A DNA stretch of 64,000 nt from Acanthopleura granulata (taxonomy: Eukaryota; Mollusca; Polyplacophora; Chitonida; Chitonidae): positions 13,579,432 through 13,643,431 of the forward strand of contig JABBOT010000014.1 of assembly GCA_016165875.1 (NCBI GenBank), in the 5' to 3' direction. A model generated the notes under the pieces. That model worked only from the letters and a program-made list of their open reading frames with translations, searched no databases and was not told the DNA's origin. Below are positions 1-11,129 of this stretch, piece after piece (the stretch's first letter is position 1; each line of letters opens with the position of its first letter). Made by a program: the position numbers and the translations under genes.

Positions 1-2218
1 AAGTAATAAAATAATGTTTCTTCAAACCAGAGGATGGCTTTGTACATTGTTCACATTTATATGCGTTGTTCAGCGCCAGTTGTTACTTTTACGTTGCTGT
101 ATAGAAACGTAACCGCTGAAATGTTTCTGGTATCACCCAAGATGTTGTATTCAGCCTAATGGTACAGTTAGTTGTGTGTCGAGAGTTCCTTGTCCAGACT
201 ACCTAGTACCTGGTAGCAGATAGTAAAGCAGTTGGTTATGCAATTGATAACCTGGTTGGTAATGCAGCTGGCCGTTTAGTTAAGATAAATACCTTCAAAG
301 TTACCTAGTACCTTTTAGGGAGCATTCAGTAAGGTGGAATTTGTAGTTTTGACTAGCCAAATGGGAATAAAGCAAGAACTGTTCCGTGCAGTGTTTACTT
401 TGGGTTAAAATGGAATAATGGACCTGCACAGGCTTCAGTTTGTTGAATTTCCAATGGGATAGATCATGCTACGTGAACAGATATTCTCTGGTCGAGTTGG
501 GCCAACTTGCAAATATATTGTTCGTTAGGTCTTTTTGATAGAATTAGATTAATATTTCATGACTATTTTCAATAAATAGAAATGTAAAAGGTAGGGCTTA
601 ACTTGCTCCACTACAATTTTCGTGTTCTTTTTTTACCTTTAGCAGTTTGAACATATATTCTACTGTTGTGATATGTTTCCTTTGTGAATTTAAGATGAAA
701 TATATGTGCAGTGTGTTAACAAGAGAAACGGACACTGGAATAGATATAATCACTCAACATGCACTGTGTGCATAAACCGGTTCCAAACTGTATACCGCTT
801 TGTTTACGAGTGCAACTATACAGAAACATTAACAGATTAGAGAAAAGAAGAAAATAGTACACAGTTTGGATGTTCTATGTAGACAGTGTTCCACATTGAG
901 ATGATCTCACATTGGCTTCAATTATCAACTGATATTTATTTCACATCTTTTAGCTCTTGACTCAAGGAAAACTGCAGCAATAGGCACCATAAATAAGTGA
1001 CACAGTAAATCACAGATTTACTTGATGTGTTTCCTGTGGCCATTATTTTAGGGCTTATGCATCTAAGCGATTGTATACATGTAGATGTCTTATTAGGAGC
1101 AATAATAACTTGTCTGTGTTTTGATTTATGTGTATTTCAGTGCTTGTATTTACCATTTCAGATGTATGGAATGTTGTTTTTCTTAGTTTCCAGGTTGTAA
1201 ATACGAGTCAATGTTTATTGTTGCAGCTGTTACACATGGCAGAAAAAAACCCAATAAAACCTTTCAGAGACCTAAATCTATTTAGTTTGTTGAGGTGTTG
1301 CTGTCATATGGCTTAATAAATCATACATTTTACATGTTTTCTAACGGGACAAAGTCGTACTTTCACGGAATTCATAGGCCCTCCCTGTCACTATTCCTGT
1401 GGTCTTGGTGACCATAAGCTGTCGATGCCACTCCTATGGCTATTTCCAAAACCGGCTGGGCGTGCATGGCTGTAGTTACAGGTGAGAAACTCGCTCAAGT
1501 TTAGAGGTCTACACGAGACACTCCGGTTTCTTGAGTTTAGTGTTGAAAACAAGGCAGTAGAGAAATAAATAAATGTTTACTGGTGTCCTGTACGTTGAAT
1601 ATTTCATATAAACCTACTGCTGTGACAGAGACGAGACGAATCAGGCGAATCTCCCATCTAGCGTGGAACAAATCTGGACTGGACAGCGTGGACAATTTGT
1701 TCTGTGGAATAAATAAAGATATGACGAGACATATCGTACTCTTTTTTTATCCTCAGACACATATAACACCCACTTATTGACAGATATTTGCGCTTCAAGC
1801 CAGCGGCGAGAGATGTCATCAAAATACATATACAAGTGTAAGCCTGTGGCTTTTGGACAGAAAGGCTAAATGTTCTGATATCCCCTGGGGCCAGGTTATC
1901 GGGAGATGAGTGTGGTGAGGGAGGCTTCAGTATGGCCCTTCACTCCTTCATCCCGTTTGAATGTAACAATAGCTTCCTTTTGTTTATGAATTTTTCACGG
2001 TATGTTTATTGTGCTGGACTGTGAGTTCACTCCGAACAGAATCTGATTTCGCCTAGCAAATTGGAGATTTCGGTGCGTGGAAATTTTTGTATGCAGCCTC
2101 CGACATACAAAGGCGTCGGGAAATCTTCATAGGAAAATGCGATATTCGCTTGCGGAAAAACTGCCCAGAGCTGTATATCTCCTGTTACTCTGAAGAGACC
2201 TTATCCCTTTACATCTCT
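1..2218. other. non-coding stretch, nothing assigned
   Basis: AT-rich DNA with stops in all frames. Only short, compositionally random open stretches are present. I see no repeat array, RNA gene or convincing exon. The reverse-strand hexamer AATAAA at 2010-2005 lies about 210 bases past the stop of the candidate exon at 2219-2504 and could serve it as a polyadenylation signal. Confidence 0.6.
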
Positions 2219-2504
2219 TCAAATGCTGTATCCAAGGTATAATTGGGTTCGCTGGATCAGGTCCAAAATTGTGCCCGCGTAGTCTGCTGCATTGGCCTGA
2301 AGGCAGGCGTGTAGAGATAATTTGGAGGTAGCGGGAACAAGGTGTTCTGTTTTGTAGTTCATACAGCGCCCTGTAACAGTATTTTCATCCAAAAAACATC
2401 TTCTAACACCCATTTCTTGTTTCACACTTATTGTCTGTAATAAGCCATCAAACTTAAGGCAGTCCTTTGCATTCTCGCAGCATACATTAACCACTTCCAA
2501 ATTC
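2219..2504 (-). CDS. candidate 3'-terminal exon, unassigned
   Basis: On the minus strand a possible acceptor (...CCAGTACTAG) ends just above 2504. It is followed by 94 open codons and a stop. The peptide is cysteine-rich, with seven Cys including a CC pair near the start, a mix of charged and hydrophobic residues and little low-complexity character. An AATAAA on the same strand lies about 210 bases beyond the stop. Just upstream (2711-2505) another 68-codon frame is open in a different phase, so this could also be a broken older coding copy. I recognise no family. An open frame of this length is expected several times by chance in 64 kb, so the call rests on the combination of acceptor, composition and polyadenylation signal. 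Confidence 0.15.
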
Positions 2505-2711
2505 CTAGTACTGGATCAGATCTCTTCGGATTTCACTGGATGAACTGGTCGATGAGTACAGGCAATACATGCATTTGTGAATGTTTGATCCAGATATGAA
2601 CTCGTAATTCCTCTGACTGATCATGCAGAAAAAGACATGCAGTCCGTTCAACTCGATGGAAAGACTAAGGAGTGGATACGTGTCCCAATTATTGTCTTTT
2701 AACATGTTCAT

Positions 2712-3261
2712 AAATACATTGTAGGCACGTTGTCAGTTTGCTTAGAAACTCCCTGCACAATGTCAGGAATAAACAATGGACTCCACAGCTTGGACTCGCA
2801 TCACTTCAGAAAGATTCCCACACAATATGTGTGAATCAGATTATTCGCTTAAAAATGTTCCAACCTTCACCCAACGAAATGAAAGTAATGATTTGTGTAA
2901 CGTTGATTTGATGTGTGTCACTGATGAAAAAAGACGACTATACAATACAAGCTAAGAATCCGTGAATAAAATACAGGTTGGCCGTCATAACGTGCAAGTA
3001 GACTGAGTCACATACAAGTGTATTACCTATCCATGCTATGATCTGGCTTCCTTCTCAAACTGATGGAAAAGGTTATTTTAAGTACAAACTTGTCTATATT
3101 AATGATTAATATATACTTTTGGTCAGTCTCTCAATACCTGTCTTCACAGATAAACTTTTTTATGATTAATGTATTAAAGTTTATGCAAAACAAATACTTA
3201 TATTATATATAACAGGCGTGTCTGGACATAACCATCGACATTTGGCGACCTTTCCCAGGCC
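2712..3261. other. non-coding stretch, nothing assigned
   Basis: AT-rich sequence with frequent stops. It runs into the tandem array that starts near 3262. No feature seen. Confidence 0.55.
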
Positions 3262-3500
3262 ATCTAACATCTTCGTGAAGCTACGAAAATTCCCTACCCG
3301 ATGCTGGGAGAGATCCATCCAACGCCCTCATGTAAATCACTAAAAGCACCAACCCGAGGCTGGGACTGATTCATTTAACATCTTCGTGAAGCTACGAAAA
3401 TTCCTACCCGATGCTGGGAGGGATCTGTCCAACTTCCTCGTGTAAGCCACGAAAATCCCCAACCCGGGGCTGGGAGTGATCCATCCAACATTCCCGTGTG
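3262..3500. repeat. tandem array, alternating 54/56-bp units (110-bp dimer)
   Basis: The anchor 'acccg(a/g)(t/g)gctggga' recurs at 3294, 3350, 3404 and 3460, spacings of 56, 54 and 56. Units 1 and 3 share 'cttcgtgaagctacgaaaat' and 'tacccgatgctgggag'. Units 2 and 4 share the 'aacccg(a/g)ggctgggag' form with a different first half. The array is therefore a dimer of two diverged subunits, with about 4.3 monomers present. It does not encode a sustained frame. Confidence 0.85.
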
Positions 3501-4179
3501 ACCGACGATTTAGTTATGTGAACTGTCAGACTAAGACCTACCCCAATATGAGTTGTTCGCTTAATGTCAGAATCGAGCATTTAAAACTTGTGTCTTGGTT
3601 ATGTAACAGGTTATTCTTGGGACATTGCACACCCGAATATTTCGTCAGTAAAAGTCCATTCCGTGCACCTATACATTATAATCTAATATCTACATTCACA
3701 GAATTACTTAGAAAAAAAATATATGGAAGAATATCTGTGATAATAGTGTAACAACACTGAATATTGTGTAGAAGAAACGGAGATAATTTGCCTTACTAAT
3801 TCATAAATGTTGTTGATTTAATACGGTGGGGAATTAGAAGGCACGATATGGCAAAGCCTGTGATTTATTCATTGAAAACGAAATGTAGGCAATGCTGATT
3901 AGCCCGCTGAAGTGACCGTTTTTTTTTGTCAGCTCTATATCTAACTTAATATACATGAATAATGGGAAGCGAAAATCTGTTTTGGACAAGACATTGACCG
4001 GCAACGGGCGAGAGTTTGATTAGGAGTAAGGTTTCAGTGCTGAGCATCTGTATCACTTATATAGTAATCAAACTGGACCAGCCATTAGGACATTGGAAAT
4101 TTATGAGGCGTAGATGGAATGCAGGGTTATATAGTATCACGTCATATCACGATAGTTTCTTCATAGAATATACTGTCCC
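3501..4179. other. non-coding stretch, nothing assigned
   Basis: A short open frame leaves the tandem array and runs to about 3750, but it has no coding character beyond that. The rest is AT-rich with stops. Confidence 0.5.
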
Positions 4180-4326
4180 ACTCAGTCAGAGTGCATTGCC
4201 CCATCTAGACACACTACCTTGTGCCACACTCAGACATACTGCAGTACCCTACTCAAACACCGCAGGGGCTCAATCAGACACACTGCGGAACCCCACTCAA
4301 ACACACTGCAATGCCCCACTCAGCAG
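4180..4326. repeat. 23-bp tandem repeat, about 6 units
   Basis: The degenerate unit actcagacacactgcaatgc + ccc starts at about 4180, 4203, 4228, 4251, 4272, 4295 and 4318. Most spacings are 21-25 bp. Substitutions are concentrated in the middle of each unit. An open frame runs across it only because the unit lacks stops. Confidence 0.8.
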
Positions 4327-5826
4327 GCTCTACCAATTATGACTGCTGGTTTTACAGCCTTGGCCTTGATTCGACATGGAATCGGGTGTTCTTCTTAAGA
4401 AGTGATCATTCTATCTTTTTGGCCACCATAGTGTTGTTTATGCAGTATTGTGCTAATGTGATTTTTTAAATTAGGATACGCATCCTATAACTAACCTGTT
4501 AGGCTCTGTATATTATATGGTGTAAAACATTGCTGTAAACTTTAAGAAAAACTGCCAGCGATAGATATATTCAATAGGCAGGTGATATATAACTAACTCG
4601 TCAGGTGAAGAAAACCCAATCCCGACCACCCTCTGCTTGATAGAGATAAATAAGATGGCTGCATCTCTGTCGGCCGAATTATCGACACACGACTTGAGGA
4701 GTAACGCAGAAGAACAGACAGATTCAGTTCTAGTCTTATAATTAATGGTATTTTATGGATAATGAAGCAGTTAATTACATCTCTTCGGGTTAGTGGTTGG
4801 GAATAATGTCCATTTTTCTGCAGTTCTTCAGTGGACTGAGTTGACCTGGAACCATCCCCTTCATTCAGGTCAATTCCTCCCAGGGATCCGGGACTGGGGA
4901 CTTCGACTTCAGCTGTAATCACCTTATCGGAACCAATTAATTCTATGTAGTGCTGGGACAAACGTTAATCATCTTGTACCAACTCAGTCACAGTGGGACA
5001 CTCTTTCTAAATATGTTATGTTTCAGCCATACGCGAATTCGTTGTTAACACCCCATTCAGCACAACCATGTAGTTTGAAATCTCTCTGCATGGAGAAACA
5101 TACAGAACCGTGTTTTCTTACAATGTACTCTTGTGTGGTTCGGTGAGGTAGGGTAGTCATTTACCTTCTCTTGTACACGATGTTATCCTGTCGGTGTTTT
5201 CACAGCTGCTGGATGATGTACGTGCTATGTTCTCTGCGCTTAGCGTGGCTTTCAATAAATATTGAGAAAAACAACACAGCTCTTGTACCAGTACTGAGTG
5301 TTTGGTAAATACTGAAAGAACGCATAGGACTATTTCTTCTCCATCCAGTGACGTTATGTTTAAATGTATATGCACAAAATAAATTTTACTTCATACCATT
5401 TGACTGACTAGATAGTTGGATTTGTTTGGTTAAATGCTGCATGGATGTGAAGCCCAAGTAAATCTGATAAATTCGGACAGGTTTGTGCTTGGGCTACCGA
5501 AATAGACGAAGCCAATGCCAAAAGGCGCTCTGGAAGTATAGTACTATGGTAATACATGTCTCCTAACAGTGTGAGCAGTCAGAATAATAATGTGAAACTC
5601 CACAACAGAAGAAGACTGGGCGATATGTTGTCGGAAATGGACAAAGCGGCCCAAATTTTTGCGGTCATCTGTAACGTGTCTCGATAAAGCCATATTTCCA
5701 AGTTTCGGTTGAGAGTAACGAGTTGGAAAGTAGCCCAGGAGACAAAAATAACACTCAGAAACAGGACACAAGGGCTATATTTCTTTTAAATAAAGGAGAA
5801 AATTAACAAAGCAAAAATAAGCAAAG
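4327..5826. other. mostly non-coding; one weak minus-strand open frame
   Basis: On the minus strand 4961-4593 is open for 122 codons, and its first third is hydrophilic with ordinary-looking codons (GSLGGIDLNEGDGS segment). An acceptor-like 'gattacag' lies inside it, but there is no matching donor, so I do not call it. A second minus-strand frame (5375-5163) ends at a GAAG|gtaaat site. Otherwise AT-rich and featureless. Confidence 0.4.
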
Positions 5827-6239
5827 CTCATACCCCGTTCACGCGGTCAGAGTTAAACTGGTTTAAATATCTAACTTTGCTTGAGACGACTTAGGGGTGC
5901 CATGTGAACGCAAAACAGGGGTATTTAAGCCGTTTTCGAAGTGCCACGTGTGTGTGTAGCTTGAGACGGGTTTGTTGCTCATATTTTCCCTTGGAATCGG
6001 AAAGTGGATTAAATGCCCCAGATTTGACTTTTTCGCACTTGAACTTCAGGCTCAGAAACATTAAACCGATTTAAATATCGCCTGTGTGTACGAAAAGAAT
6101 CCTAAAACGGTTAAAATACCTAATAAAACCAGCTTAGCTATAAAATCTTGTGAAAGGACAAAACAACCAAACCAAATCAGATTAAGCCGGTTTAGAGCTA
6201 AGCCGCCTTGGGTTTTTGAGCGTGAGAACATGGTATGAG
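5827..6239. mobile_element. MITE-like element with terminal inverted repeats
   Basis: The left end reads CTCATACCCCGTTCACGCGG. The reverse complement of the right end reads CTCATACCATGTTCTCACGC. About 17 of 22 terminal bases match, including the first eight. Inside both halves lie related subterminal motifs: 'ctggtttaaatat' near 5859, 'accgatttaaatat' near 6065 and 'gccggtttagagc' near 6187. At 413 bp with no coding capacity it fits a non-autonomous DNA transposon. I could not see a clear target-site duplication, so the superfamily is left open. Confidence 0.6.
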
Positions 6240-7043
6240 GGTTCAAGAAGTAACAACTAACACACCCAGAGCACTATGGCTTTGGCAGAATTAGGTAAAA
6301 AAATTTGCAGTGATTTTAAATGCAATATACTAGACGTTACTGGTCTAGAATTACTAAGAATGGTGCGTTACCACATTTAATACATGCACATAATGGCACG
6401 AAAGCGATATAAAAGGGCCTGAGACCGATTCCCAAGAACCATTTCCTACTCAAGTCAACAGTTAAAACATAATAACAGTGCTTAGTTTTTGACATTGGAC
6501 GTTGAAATCTCGACACATTTGTCTAATGATAATATTGATGATGTGGTCAAAACTTTAATTTCTAGAGCACAAAACTAAGCTCTAAAATCGTGCCTGAAAT
6601 TTTGACTTAAGTCATTAATGGCCTTGTGGAATCGGCTTCTGGTCTCGGGGATGCTTAGTCTTCCAGCAGAATCCCCGTTTATGCAAGAATACAATATTAA
6701 AGACTACAGAAAAGAGAAATAAACCAGGGTGGAGACGATGGTGCCATTGTAGAACTGGTCTCATGTTACCAGTGAAATCCGGCCTCTTGTCAATTTACCC
6801 CAGTTAGCCCCTTATACCGTTTCTGAAAAACAAAATAATCCCCAAAATTGACTTGTTAAGATCTGACGAAATGACAAATGAGGGGTAAACCTGTAGCGAT
6901 AGTTGACTAATGATCACTAGTTACTAATATTTAAAGTCGTCTGACCTCTGATGAGGTCACTGACCACATTTTTTATCACAGTTTTTGTGACTGAAATCCG
7001 CGAAACAGTGGTTTTTGGCCTGTCACCCATTTATTTTACTTAC
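6240..7043. other. non-coding stretch, nothing assigned
   Basis: AT-rich with stops throughout. No repeats or exon signals seen. Confidence 0.55.
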
Positions 7044-7118
7044 TTGATTTCTTGTGGACACCATACTGAAGAGCTTTTTACTCATACGGTGGCGGTCAAT
7101 TTTATGGCTAGCGGGAAC
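7044..7118 (-). CDS. candidate internal exon, unassigned
   Basis: On the minus strand the acceptor tttactcctggtactcag immediately precedes 7118. A donor CAA|gtaagt follows 7044. The 75 bases between are 25 open codons in phase 0-0, giving a basic peptide that begins VPASHKIDRHRMSKK. The acceptor belongs to the adjoining 19-bp tandem repeat, every unit of which offers a similar splice acceptor, so this could be a fortuitous pairing. No homology recognised. Confidence 0.17.
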
Positions 7119-7197
7119 CTGAGTACCAGGAGTAAACCTGCCTGAGTACCAGGAGTAAACCTGAGTACCAGGAGTAAACCTGAGTACCAGGAGTATA
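7119..7197. repeat. 19-bp tandem repeat, 4 copies
   Basis: The unit ctgagtaccaggagtaaac starts at 7119, 7142, 7161 and 7180. One extra 4-base insertion (cctg) sits after the first copy. Read on the minus strand each unit is a pyrimidine stretch ending in 'tactcag', which resembles a 3' splice site. Confidence 0.9.
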
Positions 7198-8160
7198 TCA
7201 CCGACATTTGAGAAGTTGCTGAAGTTTGCCCACGTGTGGCAGTCAAAATTGCAAAGCAAGCGTATTTGTGGAATCAAAAGGCCCTCAACCAAGACACGAC
7301 TATAAAAACTACCACACGAGCTCAGTTGACTGCCCAGTGTTACCAAAGATCTTCGGCTTGTCATTCTCTTCTGTATATCTCAGTTAAAATCATTCACACA
7401 ACATTTCTGCTTATTGCTTTAGGGCATTTCAATACCATACCTATTGTTCTTGTGAAAGATTAAAAAGAAGAACCACTGAGCACTGTACGCTAAACAGCTG
7501 ATTTACCTTCCGTCTAACAAGCCGATATTATTTGCAAATGTAGTATTCCGACGTCATTGCTGATCAACATACATTTCAGATAATTTACACACGCTCTGTT
7601 GTATTTGTTATATATTTTATTGTTTTAATACAAGTTCCAGTTTTTGATGCTGTGACTTAAACTACTTAGTACCATTGAATTCCAGCATACAAATTTTCTT
7701 GTTTTCTTGTTCAAGTCAGTGTGGTCCCGATATTTCGCACAACCACGAATTGTTCAGTGTCAGGTCACTCGAGATCTAGTGGGTGTGGCTTGTAGGCACT
7801 CGAGATAACACGAATTAGTAACTTTGTTTATAGCAATCATAGGTTGATCTAAGCCCATCCCCCACCCCCCGCCGATCTTCACTGTGCACATCCCCCCACC
7901 CAGACAAATAAATGTAACGCATGGGGGTAAACAGCTGGTTTGTTTACAGTGTGGAACAGAGCTGCTCCGTACCCATGCACTGGGCTCCTGTACATAGACG
8001 GCTACCATGATTACCGTAGGTTTGGAACCTCGTGAGTTTCGCATGTTCTAGGTTTATTGACATATGTTCCAATGGAGAGTGTTATCGGGATGAACTTTAC
8101 GTAATCACTTGCCACCAAGATGGCAATTAAGTTTGACCACACTATCACCATAGAGACGTG
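7198..8160. other. non-coding; C-rich tract
   Basis: Mostly AT-rich and featureless. At 7859-7901 the plus strand has C-runs of 5, 6, 6 and 3, so the minus strand could form a G-quadruplex. Confidence 0.5.
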
Positions 8161-8164
8161 TAAC

Positions 8165-8730
8165 GAGGTTCAGGAGGGAGCCAGAGAGTCCGGAGGGAGC
8201 TCGAGTGTATGGGTGTGGGGGTGCGGATCAATGGAGAGCTGGAGTGTAAAGAGAGGCAGGATGGGATCAAAACCCCAGGACAGTCAGGAAGGGGCTAGAG
8301 AGTCTGGAGGGATCCGGAGTGTATGGGTAAGTGGGTGTGGGCGGGTCAGGGGAGAGATGGAGCGTAAGGAGAGGCAGGGTGGGATGAAAACGCCAGGAGA
8401 GTCAAGAGAGAACAATAGTGTAAGGAGAGTCAGGAACGGGCTAGAGAGTCCGGAGGGAGCCGGAGTGTATGGGTGAGTGGGAGTGGGCTGGTCAGAGGAG
8501 AGCTGGAGTGTAAAGAGAGGTAGGATGGGATCAAAACACCAGGAGAGAACAAGAGTGTAAGGAGAGTCAGGAACGGGCTAGAGAGTCCGGAGGGTGTCGG
8601 AGTGTATGGGTGAGTGGGAGTGGGCTGGTCAGAGGAGAGCTGGAGTGTAAAGAGAGTCAGGAACGGGCTAGAGAGTCCGGAGGGTGTCGGAGTGTATGGG
8701 TGAGTGGGAGTGAGTGTTTCAGGCAAGAAC
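8165..8730. repeat. purine-rich compound minisatellite
   Basis: The phrase 'agagagtc(c/t)ggaggg' recurs at 8183, 8297, 8443, 8580 and 8670, spacings of 114, 146, 137 and 90. Full units join three modules: a 'gggctagagagtccggaggg' module, a 'gtgtatgggtgagtgggagt' module and a 'gagctggagtgtaaagagag' module. An optional 'aggatgggatcaaaacacc' insert is absent from the last unit, which explains the shorter spacing. The plus strand is almost all purine plus T, giving a strong strand asymmetry. Open frames of 98 and 118 codons on opposite strands result from the repeat composition. Confidence 0.9.
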
Positions 8731-8739
8731 TGGAGAATA

Positions 8740-10798
8740 AGGACAGGCGAGAACTACATAGAAGTAACCAGCGATAGCAGACAGGGTATTTGAGTTGACA
8801 GTCTATTATCCTCGCATACAACTCTCTATCTAACCGTTACATTGACTGTAGAATGTTTTGGAACCGTTAAACTTAAAAATATGAAAATATGGCTCTTTTT
8901 GGAATAGATTTCACTCGCTATTTCGCCCTATCCCTGACAAACACGGAGGTTAACCTCAGGCTCGTTTTTGTCTGTCGTCGTTATACAGCAGTTTGAGTTT
9001 TAATACATTTTTCCGAGCTATTTACAGACAACTATGCCAAAGTTGGTATAATCAAATGAAATAAAACGTCAATGAGCATAATACAGAGTAATTGTTACAG
9101 CCACACGATATTTGGAACCGTGCCAACTATAGATTTCATGTCATTTTCTTATACTAACCAAAGCCATGAAATTTGTTTCTTAAAGGTGGTAGTAATGGAG
9201 ACACTCGTCTTCTTTGAATCTTGTTCGTTTAAAGAGTTTGATGGAAATAGAGCAAACCTCAAAGGCCGAAAGGTAACGAAAGCACTCAAGGCTTGAATGA
9301 TGTCCGTAATTGTTTGTAAGAGGTGTCGAAATTGAAACTCTGAAAATGTAATTTAATTACAGAACTGATTGAATTTAATTTCCGTATAATACGGAGCAAT
9401 ATCACGCGTTCCTAAATCTAGGTCACACTTTTTTCAAACAGTTTCACAAAAACAACACTAAACAGGCTTTTTTTGTGCCCTTCAAATGGAAATAATTGTG
9501 AACATAGCAATGTCGCAAAAAGAGCTTCTGTGTGTTTTTGAACGTCCAGTGGACAAAGGGGCACCAAATGAAAGTAAGCAGGAAATGCATGTCTCTAATT
9601 TGGCTTGCAAATTACATTTATCTGGTTCGATGTGTGCCTTTAGAGTATTTCGTAGCTGAGTCATCACCCGGATCTCACGCGTGTACAGTTATACCTATTT
9701 TACAATAACGACACCGCAGAGAGTTGAAAACTGTGGAACTACAAGGTCATGTCTTTTATTTTCCTCAAAGCAAATGGAGTTTATCAAAGAAACGTCATGC
9801 CTTGTGACAAATGTATCTATTGTGACAAATGTATCCATTGTTAACTGACCAGATGTTGTAAATGTTGATAGATTGTTGGTTGATAAGCAAATGTCAAGTG
9901 ATCAAAAGTACACACGTATATTACACTGAGCTCGACATGTCAGTCATTTACACGAAAAAAAACCCCCGCGAAATATTCCGTAAATTCAACGGTTCATCAG
10001 CCTATAAATTCACAAAGCTCTGTCTTGCACTCACGCCGTCAAAATGGTCAGCAAAACATTTACTTTTAGTTTGTTTTAATTAATGACTGTGAGATTTAAT
10101 TACCGGTATGTAATGTTTCCAACTGATGTAGCAGAATCCACACGGCTGTAATAAGACGTCAAGACCGTAACCTATTCTATACGCTAACAGACATGTGGCT
10201 AATAAAAATGGCTGACAATTTATAGCGGGGAATATGACACACATATAACAGGCATTTAAGATACATATTATTACACTGTATTATCTATACCTGCTTAACC
10301 CAGTACCCTACAGCATGGCTGTCTGTATGTTTGTCTGTAAGGCTGTCGAGTTTCTCCAGAACAGTTCATCTGATCGGCATCACATTTACCAGGTGTATTG
10401 CCTAACGCCCAATGAAGAGCAATGTCGAGTATTAGAACAGTGCTTGCGTATCTCGTGTTCAAATTAGGCAATGTTGACGCGAACTAGGGATTCTAGTTAC
10501 ATTAATTGCAAAATATCAGTAATTAAACTGCATGACAAATGTGCAGTAACGGCCACATCAAGCCACCCCATACCTCGCTAGCTTACTTCGCTCTCTCTGG
10601 CTACCTATCTTTGTATTAGAAAGGTCGAGGTAACTTGATAGCGACAGGTCCTCTGTCGGCTTCCATACTTGGGCCTCACTTTGGAGATGAGAAAGCGTGA
10701 TTTTATCAGTTTTTTCCAGTCTGTTGGATAATGTATTCTGGCTTCGGTGAGAAGTGGAAACGTCGAAGATTTGCTATTGTTTGTATCAGGAAAGATGT
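8740..10798. other. non-coding stretch with one small duplication
   Basis: AT-rich DNA with no gene signal. A direct duplication of tgtgacaaatgtatc(t/c)at occupies 9803-9838 (18 bp x 2). A short frame ending at an AAAG|gtaacg site near 9271 follows a good pyrimidine tract but is too short to judge. Confidence 0.5.
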
Positions 10799-10849
10799 CT
10801 ATATATCAAAAAGTATGGAGTGGAAATTCCTGCTGTCTCTAGACACGAT

Positions 10850-11030
10850 ATAGATCCCTTTATCCAGGGACGCAAGTCTTGCATCTTCGGGTACAAAAAC
10901 CAGACTTAGCGATGGACCGGTGTCCATTAGCGTCCTTAAGTGGTCCGTGTCCGAAACAATTACTTCAATTATTGGCAACGACCGGCAGCCAAAAAGCAGC
11001 GCGTCTTTTCGCCAGGGCAGCAGCACGTAC
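10850..11030 (-). mobile_element. decayed gypsy/Ty3-type retrotransposon fragment (gag zinc knuckle - protease)
   Basis: A 107-codon minus-strand frame (11122-10799) contains the block L-R-T-L-M-D-T-G-P-S-L-S-L-V. It has the retropepsin active-site layout: two hydrophobic residues, D-T-G at 10924-10916, then alternating Ser and hydrophobic residues. About 13 residues upstream is C-R-S-L-P-I-I-E-V-I-V, the usual start of the protease after the nucleocapsid. Just before it (about 11025-10983), in a different frame, is a C-C-C-P-G-E-K-T-R stretch that looks like a damaged CCHC zinc knuckle. The order knuckle-protease is that of Ty3/gypsy gag-pol. No reverse transcriptase, integrase or LTR was seen on either side, and the frame change between the two parts indicates an old inactive relic. 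Confidence 0.55.
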
Positions 11031-11129
11031 TGTCGATGTACCCAGGCAGCAGGATCTTGTAGGAATTTTTGGCCATGTGATGAATTCAACTTCCTTTTAG
11101 AGATAAATATTGACCTGTGCAATCTGTGA

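Noticed and set aside
1423..1480. Plus-strand segment ending TTACAG|gtgaga with an open frame (C-R-C-H-S-Y-G-Y)
   Set aside because: The acceptor is weak and the segment short. Equivalent pairs occur by chance many times in 64 kb.
4593..4961. Minus-strand frame of 122 codons with a protein-like first third
   Set aside because: An acceptor-like site lies inside it but there is no donor, and the last two thirds look random.
8120..8726. Open frames of 118 (plus) and 98 (minus) codons
   Set aside because: They follow the stop-poor minisatellite units. The peptides merely repeat the array (Pro/Ser/Thr or Gly/Glu-rich).
10879..11129. Two plus-strand frames opposite the retrotransposon relic
   Set aside because: Shadows of the minus-strand protease/nucleocapsid fragment.
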